A program made the position numbers and the translations under genes. A stretch of DNA of 64,000 nucleotides from Nocardia sp. CY41 (GTDB lineage Bacteria; Actinomycetota; Actinomycetes; Mycobacteriales; Mycobacteriaceae), in contig NZ_VUOS01000002.1 in the NCBI RefSeq assembly GCF_009829325.1, forward strand, positions 62,001 through 126,000, in the 5' to 3' direction. Positions 1 to 8,996 of the stretch are shown in pieces. Each line of letters starts with the position of its first letter. Position 1 is the first letter of the stretch. The notes under the pieces are model-generated. The model was not told the origin of the DNA, did no database searches, and saw only the letters and a list, made by a program, of their open reading frames with translations.

Positions 1-228
1 TTCTGCGACACCTGCGACCGCACCCGGCTCACCGCGGATGGCATGCTGCGCTCCTGCCTGTTCAGCGACCAGGAGTTCGACCTGCGCCAGGCGCTGCGCT
101 CCGGCGCGTCCGACGAGGAGGTCGCGACCCTCTGGCGTGGGGCGATGTGGAACAAATGGGCAGGTCACGGCATCGACGCGGAGGGCTTCGTCCCCCCGGA
201 GCGGACGATGGGAGCCATCGGTGGTTGA
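1..228 (+). CDS. moaA: GTP 3',8-cyclase MoaA, C-terminal part (5' truncated by window edge)
   Basis: MoaA is the radical-SAM enzyme that starts molybdenum cofactor synthesis by rearranging GTP. Only the last 75 codons are present. They hold the second Fe-S cluster motif ([10 protein letters not shown], with a third Cys about 14 residues later in RSCLF) and the conserved C-terminal Gly-Gly tail (GAIGG), which is needed for catalysis in the family. The frame is open from base 1. The stop overlaps the next gene, moaD, by 8 bases, as expected for translationally coupled cofactor genes. The radical-SAM core and start lie outside the window. Confidence 0.93.
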   Translation, partial: FCDTCDRTRLTADGMLRSCLFSDQEFDLRQALRSGASDEEVATLWRGAMWNKWAGHGIDAEGFVPPERTMGAIGG

Positions 229-463
229 GATCCGCTATTTCGCCGCGATCGCCGACGCGGTGGGCAAGGACGGCGAAACCCTCGACCTCCCGGCCGGAGC
301 GACGGTGGCCGACCTGCGCGCGGCCCTGTCGGCGGCCTACGGCCCGGACCTGGACAAGATGCTGTCGGTGTGCGCCTACCTGATCGGCGACGAACTCACC
401 CGCGACCCCACGGCCGCGCTGAGCCCGCGCGTCGACGTCCTGCCACCGTTCGCCGGCGGGTGA
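221..463 (+). CDS. moaD: Molybdopterin synthase small subunit MoaD
   Basis: This 80-residue ubiquitin-like sulfur carrier partners with MoaE to convert precursor Z to molybdopterin. The protein starts [14 protein letters not shown], matches the family's usual length of about 80 residues, and ends in FAGG. The terminal Gly-Gly is the residue pair that is adenylated and thiocarboxylated. I chose GTG at 221 because it overlaps the end of moaA and gives the family N-terminus; an upstream ATG in the same frame would add about 60 low-complexity residues. The product is cytoplasmic and lies in an operon with moaA. Confidence 0.93.
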   Translation: MVEIRYFAAIADAVGKDGETLDLPAGATVADLRAALSAAYGPDLDKMLSVCAYLIGDELTRDPTAALSPRVDVLPPFAGG

Positions 464-500
464 ACGCGACCCGCCGCGCGGCGGGTCGCGGGTAGGGCGC

Positions 501-1325
501 TCAGCGCCACCAGGTGTCGAGCGGGGTCACCGGAACGGTGCGCTTGTGCCGGGTGTTGCGGAAGATGTTCTCCAGTCGCTCGGCGACCTCCGGGGTGACC
601 TCGTTGCCCTCCAGGTAGTCGTCGATCTCGCGGTAGCGCAGACCGAGCGCCTCCTCATCGGGCAGGGCGGGCCGGTCGTCCTCCAGATCGGCGGTGGGCA
701 CCTTCGACCAGATGCTGGCCGGCGCGCCGAGTTCCTGGAGCAGGGCGGCGCCCTGGCGCTTGGTGAGACCGGTGAGCGGGGTCAGGTCGACCCCGCCGTC
801 GCCGTACTTGGTGAAGAATCCGGTGACCGCCTCGGCCGCGTGATCGGTGCCGACCACGAGCAGGTTCTCCTGACCGGCCAGCGCGTATTGGAGCACCATG
901 CGCTCGCGCGCTTTGATGTTGCCGCGCACGAAATCGCGCAACCGGTCCACCTGCAGCGCCGACGCCGCCTCCGCGGCCGCGGCGTTGGCGCTGGGCCGGA
1001 CGTTCACCACGACCTGCCGGTCGGGCCGGACGAACGTCAGCGCGGTGCGGGCGTCGGCCTCGTCGGCTTGCACGCCGTAGGGCAGCCGGACGGCGAGGAA
1101 AGTCGCGTCCACGCCCTCGTCCCGCAGTTCCTCGACCGCGAGCTGGCACAGCCGTCCGGCCAGCGCGCTGTCCTGCCCACCGCTGATGCCGAGGACGTAA
1201 CCTCGTGCGGGGGTGGCGTTCAGATAATCCTTGAGGAAATCGATCCGCCGGCGGATCTCCTTCTTCGGTTCGATCGTGGGCTGGACACCCAATTCACTGA
1301 TGATCTGTTCGCGCAGGTTCCCCAT
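501..1325 (-). CDS. nadE: NAD(+) synthetase, NH3-dependent
   Basis: The 274-residue protein is the length of ammonia-dependent NadE (E. coli about 275), without the glutaminase domain of the long mycobacterial type. It catalyses the last step of NAD synthesis, amidating nicotinic acid adenine dinucleotide with ATP. The N-type PP-loop [12 protein letters not shown] is near residue 50. Further family motifs are [20 protein letters not shown] and LTGLTKRQG, then [13 protein letters not shown] near the end. The ATG at 1325 begins [14 protein letters not shown]; the frame stays open upstream, but that extension does not look coding. It converges with moaD. Confidence 0.95.
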   Translation of the reverse strand: MGNLREQIISELGVQPTIEPKKEIRRRIDFLKDYLNATPARGYVLGISGGQDSALAGRLCQLAVEELRDEGVDATFLAVRLPYGVQADEADARTALTFVRPDRQVVVNVRPSANAAAAEAASALQVDRLRDFVRGNIKARERMVLQYALAGQENLLVVGTDHAAEAVTGFFTKYGDGGVDLTPLTGLTKRQGAALLQELGAPASIWSKVPTADLEDDRPALPDEEALGLRYREIDDYLEGNEVTPEVAERLENIFRNTRHKRTVPVTPLDTWWR

Positions 1326-1347
1326 GGCGCCCGAGTCTACTGGCGGT

Positions 1348-2007
1348 TCAGGAGGCGACAACGCGCCGAACGACGTGCTCCCAGTTGTCGCCGATCTGCT
1401 CGCGGGTGTAGCCCAGCACCTGCATCTGGTGCATGACCAGCGCGGCGCCCAGCATCGCCAGGAGCGCGTCGGCGATGAGCCGGGCATCCCCTGGTGCGCC
1501 TGCCTGCCGCAGCAGCATCACGACGTGCGCGCGCAGCAATCCGTACGGCCCGCCCGAGTAACGGTCACCCGCCTCGCCGAGTTCGGCGGCGCGGTGCAGT
1601 TCGCCTTCCACCTCGATGTCCAGCAGCCGGGCCCGCCCGAAGGCGACCAGCCGTTCCACCGGCGGTGCGCCGGGACCCAGCGGCGGCGGCCCGAAGATGA
1701 ACGACTCCTGGTACTTCTGCTCGGAATGGTCGAGCAGCGCGAGCATCAGGCCGGATCTGCTGCCGAATCGGCGGAACACCGTGCCCTTGCCGACTCCGGC
1801 GCGTTTGGCCAGCGCGTCCATCGTGAGGCTGTCCACGCCTTGCTCGCGCACGAGCTGCTGCGCCGCGTCCAGCAGCAGCCGCCGGTTGCGGGCCGCGTCG
1901 GCGCGCTCGGCGGGCTCGGCCGTGCCGGGCAGCGGCGTGCCCACGTCGACCAGCCGGTGCGAGCCGTTGGCTGACGCGTCGGGTGTGGGGTAGTTCACAG
2001 CGCTCAC
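1348..2007 (-). CDS. TetR-family transcriptional repressor
   Basis: The 219-residue protein has an N-terminal helix-turn-helix around residues 40-90 ([14 protein letters not shown], then [20 protein letters not shown]), typical of TetR regulators, followed by a ligand-binding domain of unknown specificity. The start is GTG at 2007, with GGAG five bases upstream. It is divergent from the flavin reductase at 2097. The 89-bp gap between them holds a palindrome (2029-2042), so it probably represses itself and the reductase in response to an electrophile, quinone or drug. The ligand cannot be read from sequence. Confidence 0.9.
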   Translation of the reverse strand: MSAVNYPTPDASANGSHRLVDVGTPLPGTAEPAERADAARNRRLLLDAAQQLVREQGVDSLTMDALAKRAGVGKGTVFRRFGSRSGLMLALLDHSEQKYQESFIFGPPPLGPGAPPVERLVAFGRARLLDIEVEGELHRAAELGEAGDRYSGGPYGLLRAHVVMLLRQAGAPGDARLIADALLAMLGAALVMHQMQVLGYTREQIGDNWEHVVRRVVAS

Positions 2008-2028
2008 GCCGACTCCGCGGGAAGTAAT

Positions 2029-2042
2029 CGGACCATGGTCCG
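2029..2042. promoter_or_regulatory. Palindromic operator between the TetR gene and the flavin reductase
   Basis: CGGACCATGGTCCG is a perfect 14-bp palindrome. Two further matching base pairs flank a single mismatch on each side, giving about 20 bp of dyad symmetry. It lies 22 bp from the TetR start and 55 bp from the reductase start, the classic place for a TetR-family operator controlling both genes. Binding is inferred, not shown. Confidence 0.6.
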
Positions 2043-2096
2043 GTTAGTGTGTGGTGAACGTACGGACACCACCTCATCAGTACACCAGGAGTCGTC

Positions 2097-2666
2097 ATGA
2101 GTCAGACCCGCATTCTCGCACTCGTCGGTAGCCTGCGCGCCGCCTCCGTCAACCGGCGACTGGCCGAGGCCGCGGCGCACACCGCGCCGGAGGGTGTCGA
2201 GGTCACCCTCTACGAGGGGCTGGCCGACATCCCGTTCTACAACGAGGACATCGACGTGCCCGGCTCCGTGCCCGCGGCCGCCCAGGCGCTGCGCGACGCG
2301 GTCGCCGAGGCGGACGGCCTGCTGCTGGTCACGCCGGAGTACAACGGCACGCTGTCGGCAGTGCTGAAGAACGCGATCGACTGGGCCTCCCGTCCGTACG
2401 GCGCCGGGGCCATCAAGGCCAAGCCCACCGCCGTGGTGAGCGCATCGATCAGCCCGAACGCGGCTCAATGGGCGCACGGCGACGCGGTCAAGGCCCTCGG
2501 CGTCGCGGGCGCGAAGGTGGTCGAGTCCGCGCACCTGCACTTCGGCGTGATCGGCGAGCGGTTCGGCGCCACGCACCCGCGCGACGACGCCGAGGCGCTG
2601 ACTCAGCTGGCCGCCACCGTGCGCGATCTGGTGGAGGCCACGCGCGGCGAACTGGCGTCCGTGTAA
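2097..2666 (+). CDS. NADPH-dependent FMN reductase / quinone reductase family protein
   Basis: This 189-residue flavodoxin-fold protein belongs to the NADPH-dependent FMN reductase family, which also includes chromate and quinone reductases. The phosphate-binding loop GSLRAASVNR is at the N-terminus (residues 11-20), and the flavin-binding motif VTPEYNGTLSAVLKNAIDW follows near residue 80. The length is typical. AGGAG at 2087-2091 places the ATG at 2097. The enzyme is cytoplasmic and would reduce flavins or quinones with two electrons. The divergent TetR gene and shared palindrome suggest inducible control. The physiological substrate is unknown. Confidence 0.88.
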   Translation: MSQTRILALVGSLRAASVNRRLAEAAAHTAPEGVEVTLYEGLADIPFYNEDIDVPGSVPAAAQALRDAVAEADGLLLVTPEYNGTLSAVLKNAIDWASRPYGAGAIKAKPTAVVSASISPNAAQWAHGDAVKALGVAGAKVVESAHLHFGVIGERFGATHPRDDAEALTQLAATVRDLVEATRGELASV

Positions 2667-2687
2667 GCTCCATCTCCGGTCTCGGAC

Positions 2688-2721
2688 GAGGGTCACCGCT
2701 CAATGTGTAGCGGTGGCCCTC
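2688..2721 (+). terminator. Hairpin terminator after the flavin reductase
   Basis: A 13-base arm at 2688-2700 (GAGGGTCACCGCT) pairs at 12 of 13 positions with 2709-2721 across an 8-base loop and is followed by a T-containing stretch (CTTCGTTTG). It separates the flavin reductase from the nrd promoter. Confidence 0.7.
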
Positions 2722-2845
2722 TTCGTTTGCCAGAGAGTTTGCTGAAAGTATGCTGACACGCCGAAGGGTGATCTGCGCCACTGTTTGATCTCGGGGTGAA
2801 TCGAGCGTACTGGTACTTCTCTCGATGGAATTTCATCAATGTGAC

Positions 2846-2893
2846 TCGCTACATGTCGTGTTGTAGGAATCTGTCGGCCACTAGGTGTAGTGT
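2846..2893. promoter_or_regulatory. Two NrdR-like boxes upstream of nrdHIE
   Basis: Two 16-bp sites lie exactly 32 bp apart, at 2846-2861 and 2878-2893. By my count the second matches 13 of 16 positions of the NrdR consensus (acaCwAtATaTwGtgt), with the perfect inverted core CACTA-N4-TAGTG; the first matches 11 of 16. Paired boxes spaced about three helical turns apart are the known arrangement for NrdR, the nucleotide-sensing repressor of ribonucleotide reductase genes. The same pair recurs upstream of nrdF. The rest of the 2667-3050 gap holds only the terminator above and a small hairpin (GTCTTC/GAAGAC, 2892-2910). Confidence 0.72.
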
Positions 2894-3050
2894 CTTCGCT
2901 ACTGGAAGACGGCGAGAGACCTCACTCGTCAGGAGGCGGCCACGCGTGGCTGATCAGGGGATTCGAGTCCGGCTCCAGGAGTTTGCGCAGCATACGTCGA
3001 TCGTGCATTGCATACGGGTCAAGCTGTGGATCAGGCACAAGGAGAGAGGG

Positions 3051-3290
3051 ATGTCAATGACCGTCACCGTGTACACCAAGCCCGCTTGCGTCCAGTGCAA
3101 CGCCACCTACAAGGCGCTCGACAAGGCCGGGGTGGACTACGAGGTCGTCGACATCTCGGAGAACGACGAGGCGCGTGACTTCGTCATGGCACTCGGATAC
3201 CTGCAGGCGCCGGTCGTGGTGGCCGGGGACGATCACTGGTCGGGCTTCCGGCCCGATCGCATCAAGTCGCTCGCGACCGTGGCGGCCTGA
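3051..3290 (+). CDS. nrdH: Glutaredoxin-like protein NrdH
   Basis: NrdH is a small redoxin (79 residues) that is reduced by thioredoxin reductase and supplies electrons to the class Ib ribonucleotide reductase NrdEF. The active-site CVQC is near the N-terminus ([11 protein letters not shown]), and the C-terminal WSGFRPDRI motif is diagnostic of NrdH. AAGGAG at 3039-3044 favours the ATG at 3051; an ATG at 3057 gives the start MTVTVYTK seen in mycobacterial relatives and cannot be excluded. It heads the nrdHIE cluster and lies downstream of two NrdR-like boxes. Confidence 0.95.
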   Translation: MSMTVTVYTKPACVQCNATYKALDKAGVDYEVVDISENDEARDFVMALGYLQAPVVVAGDDHWSGFRPDRIKSLATVAA

Positions 3291-3343
3291 CGCTCCACCG
3301 CTTCCGGTTCATCCGGGCTGCTCCCGAGAAGAGGAAGGCGACC

Positions 3344-3805
3344 ATGTCGGAGACGGCGGCGCTGGTCTACTTCTCCAGCGCTTCGGAGAACACGCATCGC
3401 TTCGTCGAGAAGCTGGGCCTCCCGGCGACTCGCATACCACTGCACACCGCCGACTCGCTGCGGGTCGACGCACCGTACGTGCTGATCGTCCCCACCTACG
3501 GGGGCGGTCGGCACGTGCTGGGAGGCGATCGTTCCGACAAGGATTTCGTGCCGCGGCAGGTCGCCAAGTTCCTCAACGATCCGCACAACCGCGCGCTGCT
3601 GCGCGGGGTCATCGCGGCGGGCAATACGAACTTCGGCGACACCTTCTGCTACGCGGGCGAGCTCATCGCACGCAAGTGCGGGGTGCCGTACCTGTATCGC
3701 TTCGAACTCATGGGAACCGCTGAGGACGTCGAACGCGTCCGAGAGGGATTGGGATTGTTTTGGCAACAGCAACGACAGCACCGGCCGGAAAGACAGCTCG
3801 CTTAG
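3344..3805 (+). CDS. nrdI: Flavodoxin-like NrdI, class Ib RNR maturation protein
   Basis: NrdI is an FMN protein that generates the oxidant needed to build the dimanganese-tyrosyl radical cofactor of NrdF. The 153-residue protein begins with the flavodoxin pattern [16 protein letters not shown] and has PTYGGG near residue 50 and [13 protein letters not shown] near residue 92, all typical of NrdI. It follows nrdH by 53 bp, and its last 46 bases overlap the start of nrdE, which implies coupled translation of the operon. Confidence 0.95.
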   Translation: MSETAALVYFSSASENTHRFVEKLGLPATRIPLHTADSLRVDAPYVLIVPTYGGGRHVLGGDRSDKDFVPRQVAKFLNDPHNRALLRGVIAAGNTNFGDTFCYAGELIARKCGVPYLYRFELMGTAEDVERVREGLGLFWQQQRQHRPERQLA

Positions 3806-5949
3806 AGCAGCCCCCGGTCCGCGGCGCCGAAGCGGGCGAGGTCCTCGACTACCACGCCCTCAACGCGATGCTGAACCTGTACGGTCCGAACGGGGAGATC
3901 CAGTTCGACAAGGACCGTGAGGCCGCCCACCAGTACTTCCTGCAGCACGTCAATCAGAACACCGTCTTCTTCCACAATCTGGACGAGAAGCTGGACTACC
4001 TGATCGGCGAGAACTACTACGAGGCGGAAGTTCTCGAGCAGTACAGCCGCGAGTTCATCAAGAAGCTGTTCCAGCATGCCTACGCCAAGAAGTTCCGGTT
4101 CCCCACCTTCCTCGGCGCCTTCAAGTACTACACCTCGTACACGCTGAAGACCTTCGACGGCAAGCGCTACCTGGAGCGCTTCGAGGACCGGGTGTGCATG
4201 GTCGCGCTCACGCTCGCCGCGGGCGACGAAGCGCTGGCGGGCAAGCTGGTCGACGAGATCATCGACGGCCGCTTCCAGCCGGCCACCCCGACCTTCCTGA
4301 ACTCGGGCAAGAAGCAGCGCGGCGAGCCGGTGTCGTGCTTCCTGCTGCGCATCGAGGACAACATGGAGTCCATCGGCCGCTCGATCAACTCCGCGCTGCA
4401 GCTGTCCAAGCGCGGCGGCGGGGTCGCGTTGCTGCTGAGCAACATCCGCGAGCACGGCGCGCCGATCAAGAAGATCGAGAACCAGAGCTCGGGCGTCATC
4501 CCGATCATGAAACTGCTCGAGGACTCGTTCTCCTACGCCAACCAGCTCGGCGCGCGGCAGGGTGCGGGCGCGGTCTACCTGCACGCGCATCACCCGGACA
4601 TCTACCGGTTCCTGGACACCAAGCGGGAGAACGCGGACGAGAAGATCCGCATCAAGACGCTCTCGCTGGGCGTGGTCATCCCGGACATCACCTTCGAGCT
4701 GGCCAAGAAGAACGAGGACATGTACCTGTTCTCGCCCTACGATGTGGAGCGCATCTACGGCAAGCCGTTCGCCGACATCGACGTCACCGAGAAGTACTAC
4801 GAGATGGTCGACGACAAGCGCATCCGCAAGTCGAAGATCAAGGCGCGCGAGTTCTTCCAGACCATCGCCGAGCTGCAATTCGAGTCCGGGTATCCGTACA
4901 TCATGTTCGAGGACACGGTGAACCGGGCCAACCCGATCGCGGGCAAGATCACCCACTCGAACCTGTGCTCGGAGATCCTGCAGGTCTCCACACCGTCGGA
5001 GTTCAACGACGATCTGTCCTACGCCAAGGTGGGCAAGGACATCTCCTGCAACCTCGGATCGCTGAACATCGCCAAGACGATGGACTCGCCCGACTTCGCG
5101 CAGACCATCGAGGTGGCCATCCGGGCGCTGACCGCGGTGTCGGACCAGACCCACATCTACTCGGTGCCGTCCATCGAGCAGGGCAACAACTCCTCGCACG
5201 CCATCGGCCTCGGGCAGATGAACCTGCACGGGTATCTGGCGCGCGAACGGATCCACTACGGGTCCGAAGAGGGCATCGACTTCACGAACATCTACTTCTA
5301 CACCGTGGTCTACCACGCTATCCGGGCGTCGAACCGGATCGCGATCGAGCGCGGCGCCTACTTCGGCGGTTTCCCCGAATCGAAGTACGCCAGCGGCGAG
5401 TACTTCGACAAATACACCGAGCAGGTGTGGGAGCCGAAGACCGATCGCGTGCGGCAGCTGTTCGCCGACGCGGACGTGCACATCCCGACCCAGGACGACT
5501 GGCGTGAGCTGAAGGCCTCGGTCATGGAGCACGGCATCTACAACCAGAACCTGCAGGCGGTCCCGCCGACCGGGTCGATCTCCTACATCAACCACTCCAC
5601 CAGCTCCATCCACCCGGTGGCGTCGAAGATCGAGATCCGCAAGGAAGGCAAGATCGGTCGGGTCTACTACCCGGCGCCCTACATGACCAACGACAACCTC
5701 GAGTACTACGAGGACGCCTACGAGATCGGCTACGAGAAGATCATCGACACCTACGCCGCGGCCACGCAGCACGTGGACCAAGGCCTGTCGCTGACGCTGT
5801 TCTTCAAGGACTCCGCCACCACCCGCGACCTCAACCGCGCCCAGATCTACGCTTGGCGCAAGGGCATCAAGACCCTCTACTACATCCGCCTGCGCCAGAT
5901 GGCGCTGGAGGGAACCGAAGTCGAGGGTTGCGTCTCCTGCATGTTGTAG
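3760..5949 (+). CDS. nrdE: Class Ib ribonucleoside-diphosphate reductase, large (alpha) subunit
   Basis: NrdE reduces ribonucleoside diphosphates to deoxyribonucleotides, together with NrdF. The 729-residue length fits the mycobacterial NrdE. Typical motifs include [17 protein letters not shown] near the N-terminus, [37 protein letters not shown], and the C-terminal redox tail GCVSC (Cys724, Cys727) that accepts electrons from NrdH. No N-terminal ATP-cone is seen, as usual for class Ib. The chosen start is TTG at 3760, inside nrdI, which gives the family length. nrdF is not next to it but lies 12.7 kb away on the other strand. A strong terminator follows. Confidence 0.97.
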   Translation: MATATTAPAGKTARLEQPPVRGAEAGEVLDYHALNAMLNLYGPNGEIQFDKDREAAHQYFLQHVNQNTVFFHNLDEKLDYLIGENYYEAEVLEQYSREFIKKLFQHAYAKKFRFPTFLGAFKYYTSYTLKTFDGKRYLERFEDRVCMVALTLAAGDEALAGKLVDEIIDGRFQPATPTFLNSGKKQRGEPVSCFLLRIEDNMESIGRSINSALQLSKRGGGVALLLSNIREHGAPIKKIENQSSGVIPIMKLLEDSFSYANQLGARQGAGAVYLHAHHPDIYRFLDTKRENADEKIRIKTLSLGVVIPDITFELAKKNEDMYLFSPYDVERIYGKPFADIDVTEKYYEMVDDKRIRKSKIKAREFFQTIAELQFESGYPYIMFEDTVNRANPIAGKITHSNLCSEILQVSTPSEFNDDLSYAKVGKDISCNLGSLNIAKTMDSPDFAQTIEVAIRALTAVSDQTHIYSVPSIEQGNNSSHAIGLGQMNLHGYLARERIHYGSEEGIDFTNIYFYTVVYHAIRASNRIAIERGAYFGGFPESKYASGEYFDKYTEQVWEPKTDRVRQLFADADVHIPTQDDWRELKASVMEHGIYNQNLQAVPPTGSISYINHSTSSIHPVASKIEIRKEGKIGRVYYPAPYMTNDNLEYYEDAYEIGYEKIIDTYAAATQHVDQGLSLTLFFKDSATTRDLNRAQIYAWRKGIKTLYYIRLRQMALEGTEVEGCVSCML

Positions 5950-5959
5950 GTCCGTAGCG

Positions 5960-5990
5960 GACAGGGGCCTCCTGCCCGGAGGCCCCTGTC
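5960..5990 (+). terminator. Hairpin terminator of nrdHIE
   Basis: A perfect 13-bp stem (5960-5972 with 5978-5990, arm GACAGGGGCCTCC) closes a 5-base loop, beginning 10 bases after the nrdE stop. It is a strong intrinsic terminator candidate, although only a weak T-tract follows. Confidence 0.85.
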
Positions 5991-6119
5991 GCATTCTCCG
6001 GTCACCGGGATCGCGCTCGGCTACCCAGCTCCGCCGCCTCGGTTCGCGCAACCTGCGGGAAGCCACTCGCGTCTGGAATAAGCTGGCGCAGAAGCGATCC
6101 GGTAGTGATGGGAACGACG

Positions 6120-6935
6120 ATGACCGATCTCGGCGGCGACGGCCGGCCGATCCACGACGCGAGCGTGCCGAGCAGTGCGCGGATATACGACTACGTCCTG
6201 GGCGGGAAGGACCACTATCAGGTGGATCGGGACGCGGCCGAGAAAGTCATCGCGGCGTTCCCGACGACTCGCGTCGCGGCTCGGCAGAACCGGCTCTTCA
6301 TGCACCGCGCGGTGAACGCGCTCACCGCGCTGGGCGTGACACAGTTCCTCGACATCGGCACCGGCATCCCCACCGAGCCGAATCTGCACCAGGTGGCGCA
6401 GGCGCCGACGCCCGAAGCGCGGGTGGTCTACGTGGACAACGACCCGATCGTGTTGTCCCATGCCCGCGCCTTGCTCACCGGCACGCCGGAGGGGCGCACC
6501 GCGTACGTCGACGCCGACCTGAAGGACCCGGAGACGATCCTCGCCGCGCCCGAACTCCTCGACACCCTGGACCTGAAACGTCCGGTAGCGCTGAGTCTGG
6601 TCGCCGTGCTGCATTTCCTGTCCGACGACCAGGACCCCTACGGCATCGTCGAGACGTTGCTGGATGCCCTCGCGCCGGGTTCATTCCTCGTCGTCTCGCA
6701 TATCACCGCCGACCTCGAACCGGAGATGATCACCGAGGCGCTGAACGTGTATCGGCAGAGCGGGGTCTACGCCCAGACCCGCACGCGAGACGAATTCGCG
6801 CGCTTCTTCACCGGACTGGACCTCCTGGACCCGGGCATCGTCGTCACCAACCAATGGCGCCCGCAAGGCGATTCTCCGTCCTGGCTCGACGCGCAAGTGA
6901 ACTGCTGGAGCGCGGTCGGCCGCAAGCTCGGGTGA
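6120..6935 (+). CDS. SAM-dependent methyltransferase, DUF574 / Methyltransf_19 family
   Basis: The roughly 271-residue protein has the hallmarks of the actinobacterial PF04672 family: PSSARIYDYVLGGKDHY near the N-terminus, FLDIGTGIPTEPNLHQVA as the SAM-binding motif, VVYVDNDPIVLSHARALL, and a conserved C-terminal WRP. Members are cytoplasmic and abundant in Nocardia and Streptomyces; their substrates are unknown. The start is uncertain: GTG 6105, ATG 6108 and ATG 6120 are in frame. I prefer 6120 because GGGAA lies five bases upstream. It converges with the LLM oxidoreductase, with only 8 bp between the stops. Confidence 0.9.
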   Translation: MTDLGGDGRPIHDASVPSSARIYDYVLGGKDHYQVDRDAAEKVIAAFPTTRVAARQNRLFMHRAVNALTALGVTQFLDIGTGIPTEPNLHQVAQAPTPEARVVYVDNDPIVLSHARALLTGTPEGRTAYVDADLKDPETILAAPELLDTLDLKRPVALSLVAVLHFLSDDQDPYGIVETLLDALAPGSFLVVSHITADLEPEMITEALNVYRQSGVYAQTRTRDEFARFFTGLDLLDPGIVVTNQWRPQGDSPSWLDAQVNCWSAVGRKLG

Positions 6936-6943
6936 TCATGTGA

Positions 6944-7936
6944 TCAGTTCAGGGCCGGGAGCACCTCGCGCTCGAAGAGTTCGATCCCCGAGGTGTCGTA
7001 GGCGGATTCGGGGAAGTTGAAGATGGCGTAGCCGAGGCCGAGGTCGCCGACTCGGCGCAGGTTCGCGACGATCTGCTCGGGGGTGCCGGTGGCGGCGCCG
7101 CTGTTGTAGAGCTGGGCGAAGTAGGACTCGGTCGCGTCGGTGCCTATCACGGGCGTCAGGCGGGCTTTCAGCGCCGCGAGGCGATCGTCGACCTCGGCCT
7201 GGGTCGAGCCGATGACGACGTTGAAGTTGGAGCTGCGGACGATCGCGTCGAAGTCGGTGCCGACGTCGGCGCAGTGGGCGCGCAGCACCTCGGACTTGTG
7301 GGTGAACTCCTCGGGATTGCCGCTGAAGTTGGTGTATTGCGCGTACTTCGCGGCGATGCGCAGCGTCTTCTTCTCGCCGCCGCCCGCGATCCAGAGGGGG
7401 ATTCCGTTCTCCTGCAGCGGAAGTGGCCGCACGATCGCGCCGTCGGCTTGATAGTACTTGCCGTCGAGGGTGGCCGAGCCACTGGTCCACGCCTGACGGA
7501 AGATCTGCACACCCTCGTCGAGGCGGCCGAGCCGTTCGCCCGCGGACGGGAAGCCGTAGCCGTAGGCGCGCCACTCGTGTTCGTACCAGCCACCGCCGAT
7601 GCCCATCTCGACGCGCCCGCCGGAGATCAGGTCGACCGTCGCGGCCACCTTCGCGAGGTAGGCCGGGTTGCGGTAGCTGATCGCGGTACACATCTGACCG
7701 AGGCGGATGCGCGAGGTGGTCGCGGCGAACGCCGACATCAGCGTCCACGCTTCGTGCGTCGCCTCCTCGGTGGGGATCGGGACGGTGTGGAAGTGGTCGT
7801 ACACCCACAGCGATTCCCACGCCGGGTTCGCGTCGGCGCGCTGGGCGAGGTCTCGCATCACCCCCCATTGGTCCGCCGGGTCGATGCCCACCAGATCGAG
7901 CCGCCAGCCCTGCGGAATGAAGATGCCGAAGCGCAC
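6944..7936 (-). CDS. LLM-class flavin/F420-dependent oxidoreductase
   Basis: The 330-residue luciferase-like (TIM barrel) oxidoreductase starts MRFGIFIPQGWRLD and carries typical LLM segments: WESLWVYDHFHTVP, RIRLGQMCTAISYRNPAYLAKV, and GRVEMGIGGGWYEHEWRAYG. Proteins of this type in mycolic-acid actinobacteria commonly use coenzyme F420 and reduce or oxidise unknown small molecules. The start is GTG with AAGGAG seven bases upstream. It is monocistronic as far as can be seen. The substrate cannot be predicted. Confidence 0.9.
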   Translation of the reverse strand: MRFGIFIPQGWRLDLVGIDPADQWGVMRDLAQRADANPAWESLWVYDHFHTVPIPTEEATHEAWTLMSAFAATTSRIRLGQMCTAISYRNPAYLAKVAATVDLISGGRVEMGIGGGWYEHEWRAYGYGFPSAGERLGRLDEGVQIFRQAWTSGSATLDGKYYQADGAIVRPLPLQENGIPLWIAGGGEKKTLRIAAKYAQYTNFSGNPEEFTHKSEVLRAHCADVGTDFDAIVRSSNFNVVIGSTQAEVDDRLAALKARLTPVIGTDATESYFAQLYNSGAATGTPEQIVANLRRVGDLGLGYAIFNFPESAYDTSGIELFEREVLPALN

Positions 7937-8435
7937 GAATATCTCCTTCGTGTGTACCCGAACCGCCGCGGCGAGCGCCGCGGCTTCCGTACCTCACTGT
8001 TACCAGTCCACTGCGGTCTGGCAACCGTTCGGCGCTCGGCGCACCGAATTCCGGCCAGGTGCGGCGGGACCCATCGGCGCTACCACCAGATGGTTGCGAG
8101 CAAGCTTCCACGGCGAGAACGAGCAGCAGCGAGCCCCCGCGGCTGCCGCGACCGCCGGCGCCTCCGCGATGCCGTGAGTGGCGGCAAGACCAGTCCGACC
8201 GCACCGGGCACTCGAGCACACCGACGAGGCGCACGAAGCCCAGCGGCACCGCATCGATCCAGCGCATCGCCGGCCGCAGCCGGTCTGCCGAGCGCACCAC
8301 CTCGATCCCCACGCGGTCGCCCTGGCCGCATGGGGCATCGAGCACAATCCTGAGATCGACGCCCATCGTGCGGCGCACGACGAGCGGCAAAGCTGAGAAG
8401 CACACCGAGGAAATGCACTGGCGACAGCGGGGTGA
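7937..8435. other. 499-bp gap without a confident gene
   Basis: No RNA gene or convincing CDS is seen. On the minus strand a stretch near 8150-8393 (starting ATG GGC GTC GAT at about 8372) shows G/C-biased third positions like real genes, but it has no ribosome binding site and runs into non-coding-looking sequence. It may be a decayed gene. A short perfect dyad (TCGTGCG-G-CGCACGA) lies near 8360. Confidence 0.4.
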
Positions 8436-8996
8436 ATGTCGCACGCTGGAAATCGTATGAACGAAGCAGGCAGACATTCGAATAGACGTAGGCAGCCTCG
8501 ACTCGGCATCGATTTCGGCCGAGTCGTCCAGGGGGCCGCCCTTGCGCCCGGCGACGAGGACACGGTGTTCCTCTCCGGCGGGCCCGAGCAGGCGCTGCGC
8601 ACCCCGCCCAGCACGGGCGCATTCGACGTATTGCCCCGTCTGGTCCGGCGCTTCGAGGGCCGCGCGTGGATCATCTCGAAGTGCGGTCCCCGGATCGAGG
8701 AGCGCACTCGCCAGTGGCTCGACCACCACGACTTCTACGACCGGACCGGGATCGCCCGCGACAATGTGCGCTTCTGCCGTGCGCGGGCGGACAAGGCGGT
8801 GCACTGCGCCGAACTCGGCATCACGCATATGATCGATGACCGCCTCGACGTACACCGCGTACTGCGTGATCTGGTGCCGCACCGGTTCCTGTTCGGCGCG
8901 CAGTCCGAGCCGATTCCCGACTGGGTGCGCCACGTCCCGAGCTGGAATGACGTGGAGCGCGCCGTGCTGGAGACCATGCCGCCGGTCCGTTCGTAG
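8436..8996 (+). CDS. HAD-superfamily-like protein of unknown function
   Basis: The 186-residue protein resembles HAD hydrolases. It has a motif-I-like strand ending LGIDFGRVVQG (Asp nucleophile position present, but Gly where the second Asp normally sits), a motif-II-like WIISKCG, a Lys in ADKAVHC, and a motif-III-like ITHMIDDRLDV. Family proteins in actinomycetes with FLSGGPEQAL are annotated only as hypothetical. The unusual DxG motif argues against an ordinary phosphatase. The start may be ATG 8436 or ATG 8457. It stands alone between gaps. Confidence 0.75.
   Translation: MSHAGNRMNEAGRHSNRRRQPRLGIDFGRVVQGAALAPGDEDTVFLSGGPEQALRTPPSTGAFDVLPRLVRRFEGRAWIISKCGPRIEERTRQWLDHHDFYDRTGIARDNVRFCRARADKAVHCAELGITHMIDDRLDVHRVLRDLVPHRFLFGAQSEPIPDWVRHVPSWNDVERAVLETMPPVRS

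Noticed and set aside
2940..2985. A T-loop-like sequence (GATTCGAGTCC) suggesting a tRNA
   Set aside because: The T-stem does not pair and no acceptor, D or anticodon arms can be drawn.
2796..3050. N-terminal extension of nrdH
   Set aside because: It would run through the NrdR-like boxes and add 85 residues to a family that is about 75-80 residues long.
3802..6066. A 754-codon open frame antisense to nrdE
   Set aside because: Same register effect; the sense strand encodes a complete NrdE with all motifs.
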